DNA of 13,028 bases from an uncultured Desulfovibrionaceae bacterium (GTDB lineage Bacteria > Desulfobacterota > Desulfovibrionia > Desulfovibrionales > Desulfovibrionaceae): the NCBI GenBank assembly GCA_949427775.1, contig CASQEL010000021.1, forward strand, positions 1-13,028. The letters run 5' to 3'. Positions 4,790 to 13,028 of this stretch are shown here, piece by piece. Each line of letters starts with the position of its first letter. Positions within the stretch are counted from its first letter, which is position 1. The position numbers and the translations under genes were made by a program. The notes beneath the pieces are model-generated. The model was not told the origin of the DNA and did not search any database. It saw only the letters and a list, made by a program, of their open reading frames with translations.

Positions 4790-7534
4790 CTAAAAAAACT
4801 GCCCCATGGTGAATTCCAGGCGGCCCGAGGGCATTTCATGGTCGTAGTCCCTGACCAACGGAATGCCGTAGGCGATGCGCAGATCGCCCATGGGCGACCG
4901 CCAGCGCAGTTCCAGACCCGCCGAAGACACGATATAATCCTGCACCGGCGTCATATAGCGGGAATCGATATTGAAACCGATGTCATAGAACGGCACCAAC
5001 GCCAGTCCCAGCTCTTTCTGGAAGGTCCATACATATTCAAAGTTGGCCACCCCCATGCGGTCACCGCCGATCTGATCGGCGTAGCGTTTGTCACGCGGTG
5101 AAAGATCCGAGTAGGAATATCCGCGGATGGTATCTATGCCGCCCACCCAGAAGCGTTCGAACACGGGCACGAGTTCGCTGGTATTCTTGAAAGCGCCGCC
5201 CAGGCGACCGCGCACATGGAAGGTGTGATTCGGCCTCCATGTGTAGAAGCCCTGCCAGTCGGCCACGGCCTTGACGAAGTTGTCGTTGCCGCCCAGACCG
5301 CCGCCGCCGTATTCCGCCCACAGTCGCGTGATGGTCCCCTTGGTGGGCCGTTCCCGGTTATCCGTGGTATCGCGTGTAATGCGGGCATGCACGGCGCTGG
5401 TCCAGTTGATGCCCTTGTAGTCGCTGATAGTCGGAGAGACGTCGTCGTCCATGTCGTACAGGCTGTACCGTTCCAAACGATAGCCGCCGCCCACGGTGGT
5501 GTACTCTCCGATGGGGTAGGCCAGCCGGATGGTGTCGCCGATGGTTTCCTTGGTGAAGTCGTCCCAATAATCGTAGGTATAGTACAGATCGTTGCCGATG
5601 AGCAGATCCGTATCATAAACGCGGGGGTTGGTGAAGGAGAGCACGCCCGATGTGCGCCGCCAGGAGAAAAAGCCCTGCAGTTGCGCCCAATAGCCGCGGC
5701 CGAAGAGGTTGCGCTCCATGATGGAAGCCGTCACGCCCACATCGTAATACGACGAATACCCGACGCCGCCCATAAGCGCGCCGGTGTTGCTCTCCTTGAC
5801 CTTGACCTTGAGGTCCACTTCCTCTTCCACGCCGGTGGGCACCAGTTCGGTATCCACCGCGGAGAAGTAGCGCAGCCGGGTAAGGCGCTCGTTGGAGCGC
5901 CGCAGCTTGGCGCCGTCGTAGGGATCGCCGTCGGCCAGGCGGAGTTCGCGCAGAATGACGTTGTCACGGGTTTTCAGGTTGCCTTCCACCGTGGCGCGGC
6001 GAATATAGACCTTCTGCTTTTTGTTGATCAGGTAGCCGATGGTGAGCTTGGGCTCTCCGCTCTCATCCTTGAGAATCTTGGTATCCACTTCGGCGAAAGC
6101 GTATCCGTAGTCACCGTAAAACTGCGTCAGGCGCTTGGTGTCCTCCTGCATGACGCCTAGGGAAAAATATTCCTGATCCTTCTGCTGTTCGTCCAGCTTG
6201 ACGACGTTGAACAGCCGTTCCTCGGTGTCGATGAGATCTCCGGCAAATTTGATCTCGCCGATTTTGTAACGCGGGCCTTCGCTGACTTCAAAGGTGATGT
6301 AGATCCCGTCGTCCTTGTAGTCGACCTTGGGGGCCGAAACCTGAATGTCCACAAACCCCTGATTCAGACCGTAGGCGGCGATGGCGTTGGAGTCGCGATC
6401 CAGATATTCATCCTTCAGCACGCCCGTGCCCGTAAACCAGGAAAACAGGGTGCGGGGACGCAGCGCCATGTATTCTTCCAGGTCGCTCTGCGTGATCTCC
6501 TTGAGGCCCTCGACCTTCACTTCCTTGATGTACAGTTTGTTGCCCTCGGCGACCTGCAGCGCCAGCACGGCTCCCGCCCCGCCCGGTCGGGCGTCAATGC
6601 GGTGATCCACCTTGGCCAGATAGTAACCTTCCTTGCGGTAGAGTTCCGTGATCTTCTGAAGGTCTTCGGCCAGCAACCGCTCGTTGAGCACCGACCCGGT
6701 CTTGGTGCTCATGGCCGCCAGGATGTCTTCCCGGTCCACCTTGTCGGAACCCTCGACGACGATGTTGTCGATGCGGGGTTTTTCCACCACGCTGAAGACC
6801 AGAACATTGCCCGGTTCGATGAATGCCTGCACGTCACTGAAATAGCCCATGTCCCAGACGCGCCGCACTTCGTCGTTGATGGCCTTCTCGTCGGGATCGT
6901 CGCCCTTGCGGATGGACAGGCGCATGAGCACGACATCGGGGTCCAGCACTTTCATGCCGCGAACCTTCACGTCAGCCAGGCCGCCGGAAAGGGGCAATGC
7001 TTCGCCGACGCCCGGCATCGGCGCGGCCGCGTCCCCTGCCGGAGCCGCCCCGGCCACAACCTGACCCGCCAATTCGTCCACGGCGGAGGCCAGACTGATC
7101 ATCGCGTCTTTCTGAATGGTCACGGGCCGGGCTTTGCCGCCTTCCGAGGCGGGCACCAGCCGGGAATCCATGGCAAAGCCTTCACCCAGCTGATTCAGGC
7201 TGCCGTATACGACGAACTGCGCTCCGGCGGCCTCGGCCAGAGCGCGGGCCTGCGCCAGATCCAGCGTCTCCACGTCGCGCTGCCGAAGCAGCGAGCGTGC
7301 CCGGGCCATGGACACAACCCGCAACCCCTGCGTTTTGAGACGCTCGCTGATCAATTGAGGCAGCTCTTCGTTCAGGTTGGACATTTCCGGCCCCACATTG
7401 ACCTGATACGGCAGCACCAGCACCAGCGGAGCCTTGGGCGCGGCCGGGTTCCCTTTGCGGGCGGCTTGGGCGGCCTCGCCGCCGCAGAGCACGCAACAGG
7501 TCAGAAGAACCAGGCTAACAATCTGTTTTATCAT
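4790..7534 (-). CDS. bamA: Outer-membrane protein assembly factor BamA (Omp85 family) with extra N-terminal domain
   Basis: BamA is the outer-membrane barrel that folds and inserts other beta-barrel proteins. The 914-residue precursor is longer than the usual 800 or so. Parts in order: a Sec signal peptide (MIKQIVSLVLLTCCVLCGG, cleavage likely after Ala24); an extra alpha/beta domain (about 35-160) resembling TolB-N/FlgO-type domains; a Gly/Ala/Pro linker (161-186); five POTRA domains (about 187-255, 256-332, 334-420, 423-505, 508-580); and a 16-strand barrel from about 585 with the loop-6 IRGY motif (803-806) and a terminal Phe (...TMGQFF) serving as beta-signal. I chose the ATG at 7534, which has AGGAG 6 bases upstream and begins the signal peptide; the in-frame ATG at 7603 adds 23 residues inside lolD. 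It overlaps lolD by 20 bp and is probably the last gene of the lysS operon. Confidence 0.96.
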   Translation of the reverse strand: MIKQIVSLVLLTCCVLCGGEAAQAARKGNPAAPKAPLVLVLPYQVNVGPEMSNLNEELPQLISERLKTQGLRVVSMARARSLLRQRDVETLDLAQARALAEAAGAQFVVYGSLNQLGEGFAMDSRLVPASEGGKARPVTIQKDAMISLASAVDELAGQVVAGAAPAGDAAAPMPGVGEALPLSGGLADVKVRGMKVLDPDVVLMRLSIRKGDDPDEKAINDEVRRVWDMGYFSDVQAFIEPGNVLVFSVVEKPRIDNIVVEGSDKVDREDILAAMSTKTGSVLNERLLAEDLQKITELYRKEGYYLAKVDHRIDARPGGAGAVLALQVAEGNKLYIKEVKVEGLKEITQSDLEEYMALRPRTLFSWFTGTGVLKDEYLDRDSNAIAAYGLNQGFVDIQVSAPKVDYKDDGIYITFEVSEGPRYKIGEIKFAGDLIDTEERLFNVVKLDEQQKDQEYFSLGVMQEDTKRLTQFYGDYGYAFAEVDTKILKDESGEPKLTIGYLINKKQKVYIRRATVEGNLKTRDNVILRELRLADGDPYDGAKLRRSNERLTRLRYFSAVDTELVPTGVEEEVDLKVKVKESNTGALMGGVGYSSYYDVGVTASIMERNLFGRGYWAQLQGFFSWRRTSGVLSFTNPRVYDTDLLIGNDLYYTYDYWDDFTKETIGDTIRLAYPIGEYTTVGGGYRLERYSLYDMDDDVSPTISDYKGINWTSAVHARITRDTTDNRERPTKGTITRLWAEYGGGGLGGNDNFVKAVADWQGFYTWRPNHTFHVRGRLGGAFKNTSELVPVFERFWVGGIDTIRGYSYSDLSPRDKRYADQIGGDRMGVANFEYVWTFQKELGLALVPFYDIGFNIDSRYMTPVQDYIVSSAGLELRWRSPMGDLRIAYGIPLVRDYDHEMPSGRLEFTMGQFF

Positions 7535-8201
7535 ATAAAACTCCTGAACGAAGTTCGAGACTCCGGCCCATGCATGCCGCAAGGTCGTTGTTGTGGGTAA
7601 CAATAACCAGCGTCATGCCCAATTCGCGATTCAGTTCCGCCAGCAATTCTCCCACACGGGCGCCGGTCTTTTCATCCAGATTTCCCGTGGGCTCGTCGGC
7701 CAGGAGGACTCTGGGCCGCATCAGCACCGCGCGCGCTATGGCCGCCCGTTGCCGTTCTCCCCCGGAAAGCGTCGTCACCTTGTGCTCCAGTCTGTCGCCG
7801 AGCCCGACCCGCTCCAGCATTTCCCGCGCCCGCGCATAGGCTTCGGCGTGGGCAACCCCCGCGATCAGCGCCTGCATGGCCACATTTTCCACCGTGGAAA
7901 ATTCCGGAAGCAAATGGTGGAACTGAAACACGAAGCCGAGGGATGTGTTGCGGAAGGCCGCTTTCTCGTCCGGCGACAGCGACGCCAGGTCTCTGCCGTC
8001 AAAAGCCAAGGTTCCCTCGGACGGAGTATCAAGAGCACCCATAAGATGCAATAGGGTGGATTTGCCGGACCCCGACGCGCCGACGATGGCGAGAGACTCC
8101 CCGGCATGGATAACAAGGTCAATTTTCTTGAGAATTTCCAGACTTTCTCCAGGGCCGGCAAATTTTTTGCCTACCCCGCAAAATTCATACAGTGGGATCA
8201 T
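7515..8201 (-). CDS. lolD: Lipoprotein-releasing ABC transporter ATPase LolD
   Basis: LolD is the cytoplasmic ATPase of the Lol complex, powering extraction of outer-membrane lipoproteins from the inner membrane. The 228-residue length is normal. It has Walker A GASGSGKST (41-49), Q-loop Gln93, the signature LSGGERQR (145-152), Walker B VLLADE followed by PTGNLDE (165-176) and H-loop His203. The FQFHHLLPEFSTVENVAM segment (92-109) is typical of the LolD/MacB branch rather than of general importers. Its ATG directly abuts the TAA of the permease gene and has no clear ribosome site of its own, suggesting translational coupling. Its 3' end overlaps the bamA start by 20 bp. FtsE is an alternative by sequence type, but the LolC/E-type partner argues against it. 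Confidence 0.94.
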   Translation of the reverse strand: MIPLYEFCGVGKKFAGPGESLEILKKIDLVIHAGESLAIVGASGSGKSTLLHLMGALDTPSEGTLAFDGRDLASLSPDEKAAFRNTSLGFVFQFHHLLPEFSTVENVAMQALIAGVAHAEAYARAREMLERVGLGDRLEHKVTTLSGGERQRAAIARAVLMRPRVLLADEPTGNLDEKTGARVGELLAELNRELGMTLVIVTHNNDLAACMGRSLELRSGVLYDKTDC

Positions 8202-9452
8202 TTATTCGTACCGCAGGGCTTCCGCCGGTTCGAGGCGCGCCGCCTGACGCGCCGGATAGATGGTGGCGAGAAAGCAGAGCAGCATGGCGCTGCCGCCCAC
8301 AATGGCGATGTCGGACACGGAAAGGAGCACCGGCAGGTGATCCATGGTATAGACCCCCTGCGGCAGCTTGATGAACTGATAGCGCCTGAGCAACCCGGCG
8401 AAACCTATGCCCAGCGCATAGCCCAACAGCGTGCCGATAATGCCGATGATGGTTCCCTGAAGCATGAAGATACGCCGGATCATGCCCCGCGTGGCTCCCA
8501 TGGACATGAGAATGGCGATATCGCGCGTTTTTTCCATGACCAGCATCACCAGGGTGGTCACGATGGAGAAGGAACCGATAAGCACCACCATGGCCAGAAT
8601 GATGAACATGCCCAGCTTTTCCAGTTTGAGCGCCGCGAACAGGTTGGCGTTCATTTCCATCCAGTGGCGCACGTGGAACGGAGCTCCCAGTTTTTCCGTC
8701 AAAGCCGCGGCCACGGCGTCGGCCGCGTAGACGTCCCTGACTGTGACTTCGATGCCGGAGATCCGGTTCCTCGGCAATCCCAGCACGTCCCGGGCAGCAT
8801 CCAGGGACACGAATCCCAGGGAGGAATCGTATTCAAACATGCCGGTTTTAAAAATTCCCACCACCTCGAAAGGCCGGATGCGCGGCGCGAATCCGGTGGA
8901 GGTTTTCTGCCCCGAGGGCGAAAGCAGGTTGAGGCGGCTTCCGATGCTCAGTCCCAGACGCCGGGCCAATTCCTCTCCGACGACCAGACCGGGCGTCTCC
9001 CCCTGTTCGGCCAGCGCCGTGGCGCTGCCCGCCGTCATGTCCGAGAGAATGCCCAGCACTTCGGGCGCGGACACGGGATCGATGCCCCGCAACACCAGCC
9101 CTTTCACTCCGTGGGACGACGAGAGCATCACCTCGGTGTACAGAAAGGGCGTGGCTCCGGTCACACCGGGCGTGGCTCGGATTTTCTCCAGCAACGGCTC
9201 ATAATCGTCCAGTTGCGAGGGAACGCGGGACATGACGATGGCGTGGGCGTTGGCCCCGAGAATTTTATCCCGGATGTCGGTGGTGAAGCCGTTGTACACG
9301 CCCAACACCACCACCAGCGCGCCGACGCCGAGCGCGACGCCCAGAATGGACATCAACGAGATGATGTAAATGAAGGTCTGCTTGCGGCGCGAGAACAGAT
9401 ACCGCAGGGCAACGAACAATTCAAAGGACATCTTGACGGAACGAATAGCCAT
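8202..9452 (-). CDS. lolC: Lipoprotein-releasing ABC transporter permease LolC/LolE
   Basis: This inner-membrane subunit binds lipoproteins and, with LolD, hands them to the periplasmic carrier LolA. The 416-residue protein has the family layout: TM1 (about 27-53), a large periplasmic domain (about 54-280), then three closely spaced TM helices (about 281-306, 331-355, 380-400) forming the FtsX-type domain. The cytoplasmic loop EKTRDIAILMSMGATRGMIRRIF (308-329) and the ending YPARQAARLEPAEALRYE (399-416) are hallmark LolC/E segments. Only one permease gene is next to lolD, so it may act as a homodimer, like LolF-type proteins. I kept the ATG at 9452 because GGAGGTG lies 12 bases upstream, overlapping the end of lysS; a second in-frame ATG at 9431 (MSFELF) has no ribosome site but also fits the family start. 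The distinction LolC versus LolE is not meaningful here. Confidence 0.92.
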   Translation of the reverse strand: MAIRSVKMSFELFVALRYLFSRRKQTFIYIISLMSILGVALGVGALVVVLGVYNGFTTDIRDKILGANAHAIVMSRVPSQLDDYEPLLEKIRATPGVTGATPFLYTEVMLSSSHGVKGLVLRGIDPVSAPEVLGILSDMTAGSATALAEQGETPGLVVGEELARRLGLSIGSRLNLLSPSGQKTSTGFAPRIRPFEVVGIFKTGMFEYDSSLGFVSLDAARDVLGLPRNRISGIEVTVRDVYAADAVAAALTEKLGAPFHVRHWMEMNANLFAALKLEKLGMFIILAMVVLIGSFSIVTTLVMLVMEKTRDIAILMSMGATRGMIRRIFMLQGTIIGIIGTLLGYALGIGFAGLLRRYQFIKLPQGVYTMDHLPVLLSVSDIAIVGGSAMLLCFLATIYPARQAARLEPAEALRYE

Positions 9453-9461
9453 AAACCGGGG

Positions 9462-11048
<1,587 letters not shown>

Positions 11049-11081
11049 GGGCCTCTCTCCCTGGGTTCCTGTGTCGTCATC

Positions 11082-11121
11082 GGAATGTCAAGCCGTATGC
11101 CAAACGGCGCGGAACGTCAAG
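11082..11121 (-). promoter_or_regulatory. Candidate promoter/operator region for lysS
   Basis: Two copies of CTTGAC(G/A)TTCC lie 29 bases apart on the minus strand (11121-11111 and 11092-11082), each holding a TTGAC-type -35 match. Between them is an inverted repeat, GCCGT-N7-ACGGC (11092-11108). The upstream copy is 17 bases before TACGGC, a poor -10. The position, 34-73 bases before the lysS GTG, suits a promoter. The rest of the 214-base gap to the U32 gene shows a GGC-rich hairpin candidate followed by TTTTT near 11236-11260, which is a weak terminator at best. Confidence 0.3.
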
Positions 11122-11262
11122 ATTCCCATCGCCGCGGCATTTCCCCAAAGCGGAGCCGGCGCGTCATCAGTGCGTCCGGGCCGGGCGTCGTCGGGAGACA
11201 CTCTTATGGATGACATATGACGCGGCAGGCGGACGAAAAAGGCATAACGCCGACAGGCGCCG

Positions 11263-12528
11263 TCATGGCGCAACAGCGCGCACATATATGCCGCGCGCCG
11301 CCGAAGGCGCGGCGCACCGCAGCAGGCCCCGCATGCCGGGGTGCAGCGTGCGGACCCGCTCTCCCCGATGATTCTCCAGCGCGTATGTTCCGGGCGCCAG
11401 CACAGGCCGCCGCAATCCCGGCAGCAACAACACGGCGGGGTTTTCCGCTTCCCACCGACCGCGCACGCTGATATGCCATGCGTCGTCGCCCGCCGGTTCT
11501 TCCAGACGGGCCAGCAACGCCGCGCGGGCCGCCGCGCCGCCCACAGCCCGTCGCCGGGGCAGAAAGAATCCTGTGCCCATGGGACGCAGCGACGCCCGCC
11601 GCAGTTCCTCCACATAGAGCCCGGAGCGAAACGCCCCGGACGCCAGATCGCTCAGGGCCGTGCGGTAGGCGTCCACCGCATGGGCCACGTAGCCCCCGGT
11701 GCGCATGCGTCCCTCTATTTTCAGCGCGCTGATTCCCACGCGGACGAACCACGTCGCGTAGCGGATCAGGCATATGTCCTCCGGGGCCCACAGCGCCCCG
11801 TAATCGCCCTCCCGGGTGACTTCCCACAACGCTTCGCCGGGACGTGTGGCCTCCTCCACCACCAGGGAAGCCGGATGCTCCAACGCCGCTCCGACGGCGC
11901 GATCGTCCCCCGTTCGCGTCAGAGGACGGTATTCGTAGCGGCAGGGTTGCGTGCATTGCCCCAGATTGGCCGGACGCTCGTTGAGCCAGGCCGAGAGCAG
12001 ACACTGCCCGGACAACGCCAGGCACAACGCGCCGTGCACAAAACACTCCGTCTCCAGTCCGGGACAGGCCCGGAGCACCGCCCGAATCTCGCGCAACGGC
12101 AATTCCCGGGCCAGGTTGACCCGACAGGCGCCCTGCTCCTGCCAGAACGCGACGGCCTCCGCATTGCAGGTGTTGGCCTGCGTGGACATGTGGATGGGCA
12201 GCGCCGGACACAAACGGCGCGCCAGACGCAACACGCCGGGATCGGCGACGATGCAGCCGTCCACTCCCAGCGCGGCCAGTTGTTCCAGACGGGCGGCCAC
12301 GCGCCCCAGCTGTCCCTGCCGGGGAAAGGCGTTCAGACAGTAATACAGCCGCGCGCCGCCGGCGCGGCACAGCCGCAGCGCCTCTTCCAGATCGTCGTCC
12401 CCGAAGCCGCGCGCCGCCCGCAGGGAAAGTTCGCCGCCGCCCAGGTACACCGCGTCGGCTCCATAGAGCAACGCCGCTTCCAACTGTTCCCGATTTCCGG
12501 CGGGAGCCAGCAGTTCCGGCAACTTCAT
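11263..12528 (-). CDS. U32-family protein, TrhP/YegQ-like (probable tRNA hydroxylation)
   Basis: The 421-residue protein belongs to the U32 family, long labelled as collagenase-type peptidases, though several members are now known as RNA or ubiquinone hydroxylation proteins. The N-terminal MKLPELLAPAGNREQLEAALLYGADAVYLGG begins a TIM-barrel-like domain. The U32 signature is at about 161-200: ECFVHGALCLALSGQCLLSAW, then CTQPCRYEY. Cys169, Cys176, Cys192 and Cys196 match the four cysteines that bind an iron-sulfur cluster in TrhP/RlhA/UbiU-type proteins. KIEGRMRTGGYVAHAV (270-285) is also conserved. By this pattern, prephenate-dependent 5-hydroxyuridine formation in tRNA is the best guess; RlhA-like rRNA hydroxylation is possible. 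Starts at the ATG at 12528, overlapping the TGA of the PHP gene. The 87 residues upstream in the same frame are antisense-like read-through with no family similarity and are excluded. Confidence 0.88.
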   Translation of the reverse strand: MKLPELLAPAGNREQLEAALLYGADAVYLGGGELSLRAARGFGDDDLEEALRLCRAGGARLYYCLNAFPRQGQLGRVAARLEQLAALGVDGCIVADPGVLRLARRLCPALPIHMSTQANTCNAEAVAFWQEQGACRVNLARELPLREIRAVLRACPGLETECFVHGALCLALSGQCLLSAWLNERPANLGQCTQPCRYEYRPLTRTGDDRAVGAALEHPASLVVEEATRPGEALWEVTREGDYGALWAPEDICLIRYATWFVRVGISALKIEGRMRTGGYVAHAVDAYRTALSDLASGAFRSGLYVEELRRASLRPMGTGFFLPRRRAVGGAAARAALLARLEEPAGDDAWHISVRGRWEAENPAVLLLPGLRRPVLAPGTYALENHRGERVRTLHPGMRGLLRCAAPSAARGIYVRAVAP

Positions 12529-13028
12529 ACCGGCAAACCGCGCTCCCGGCGCAATCGCCTGAGTTGCTCCAGAACAAACGCGGGAACCCGCAGCCCCCCA
12601 CGCCCCGTGCCCAGCGAGATGCCGGGTTTGGCCGCGCCGTGGTAGTCGGAACCGCCGGACAACGCCAAACCGTGCCGGGCCGCCAGATCCACGCAAAAAC
12701 GCTCGTCCGCCTGAGAGTGTTCGCTGTGATAGGCTTCGATGGCGCTCAACCCGTGAGGTTTCAGCGTCGCCACCACGTCCTCCAGCCACGCGTCAGGGCA
12801 GCGGATCAACCGGGGATGCGCCAGACTGACGGTCGCGCCCAATCCGGACAGCAGGGTCACGGCTTCCACCGGCGACAAGGTCTTCTTGGGCTCGTAAGCC
12901 GACCCGTTATAGCCGAGGTAGCGTTCAAACGCCTCCCGCAGGCTGCCCACGTACCCTTTATCCAGCAGCACGCGGGCCATATGAGGGCGCCCCACCGTTT
13001 CCCCGCCCGCCACGGCCAGCACTTCCTC
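12525..13028 (-). CDS. PHP-domain phosphoesterase, N-terminus cut by the right edge
   Basis: The visible 167 residues are the C-terminal part of a PHP-family metal-dependent phosphoesterase of the TrpH/YciV type; the E. coli member (RNase AM) is a 5'-3' exonuclease that also matures rRNA 5' ends and degrades pAp. The frame is open to the edge (GAG GAA precede the GTG at 13022), so that GTG is an internal Val rather than a start. Visible motifs are GRPHMARVLLDKGYV (13-27), AFERYLGYNGSAYEPK (33-48), SLAHP (68-72) with a metal-binding His, and SGGSDYHG (124-131) with the DxH metal ligands. The missing first 110-120 residues should hold the HxH and further metal ligands. The stop overlaps the next gene's start by 4 bp (ATGA), so the two are probably co-translated. 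Specific substrate is inferred from the family only. Confidence 0.87.
   Translation of the reverse strand, partial: EEVLAVAGGETVGRPHMARVLLDKGYVGSLREAFERYLGYNGSAYEPKKTLSPVEAVTLLSGLGATVSLAHPRLIRCPDAWLEDVVATLKPHGLSAIEAYHSEHSQADERFCVDLAARHGLALSGGSDYHGAAKPGISLGTGRGGLRVPAFVLEQLRRLRRERGLPV

Noticed and set aside
11231..11262. An intrinsic terminator after the U32 gene
   Set aside because: TTTTT is present, but the possible stems before it are only 3-4 bp, so it is too weak to list as a feature.
11204..12601. A 465-codon minus-strand frame overlapping the U32 gene
   Set aside because: It is the same strand in another frame, Arg/Gly-rich and without motifs, while the neighbouring frame encodes the conserved U32 signature.
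11341..12645. A 434-codon plus-strand open frame over the U32 gene
   Set aside because: Antisense to conserved U32 motifs, with no recognisable protein features.

Overview
The window reads as ordinary chromosomal DNA from a GC-rich, Gram-negative, sulfate-reducer-type bacterium, most likely a member of the Desulfovibrionaceae (Desulfovibrio/Bilophila-like). That inference rests on three things: an outer-membrane assembly set (BamA, Skp, LolC/D, FabZ), a small periplasmic cytochrome whose residue pattern resembles Desulfovibrio cytochrome c553, and the lysS-lolC-lolD-bamA-...-skp-fabZ order that I recall from this group. Species cannot be fixed from the sequence alone. Every gene I can support is on the minus strand, so the window reads right to left. 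The long plus-strand open frames are antisense shadows.

Layout in transcription order. (1) 13028-11263: a PHP-domain phosphoesterase cut by the right edge, overlapping by 4 bp (ATGA) a U32-family protein with the four-cysteine pattern of the TrhP/YegQ-type tRNA-hydroxylation proteins. (2) 11048-4790: a tight block of lysS, a LolC/E-type permease, lolD and bamA, with gaps of 9 and 0 bp and then a 20 bp overlap. It closes with a perfect 28-base palindrome that probably terminates it. (3) 4499-4182: a monoheme c553-like cytochrome with its own leader region and a terminator. (4) 4028-2187: a membrane-anchored N-acetylmuramoyl-L-alanine amidase with a TPR-like region, an AMIN domain and an Amidase_3 domain. 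(5) 2132-1: a promoter with a perfect TATAAT box, skp, a strong intrinsic terminator, then fabZ overlapping by 4 bp (ATGA) a family-4 glycosyltransferase that runs off the left edge. The glycosyltransferase has no stop codon inside the window, so it is easily missed.

Most genes serve envelope building: LolCD releases lipoproteins from the inner membrane, Skp chaperones outer-membrane proteins to BamA, FabZ supplies acyl chains for phospholipid and lipid A, the amidase trims peptidoglycan, and the glycosyltransferase probably makes surface glycan. LysS and the two right-hand genes are housekeeping.

I found no mobile element, CRISPR array, tRNA, rRNA or phage gene, and no convincing undescribed system. 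The points most worth a second look are the extra N-terminal domain on BamA, the terminator lying between skp and fabZ, the absence of lpxD/lpxA beside fabZ, and the unusual architecture of the amidase.
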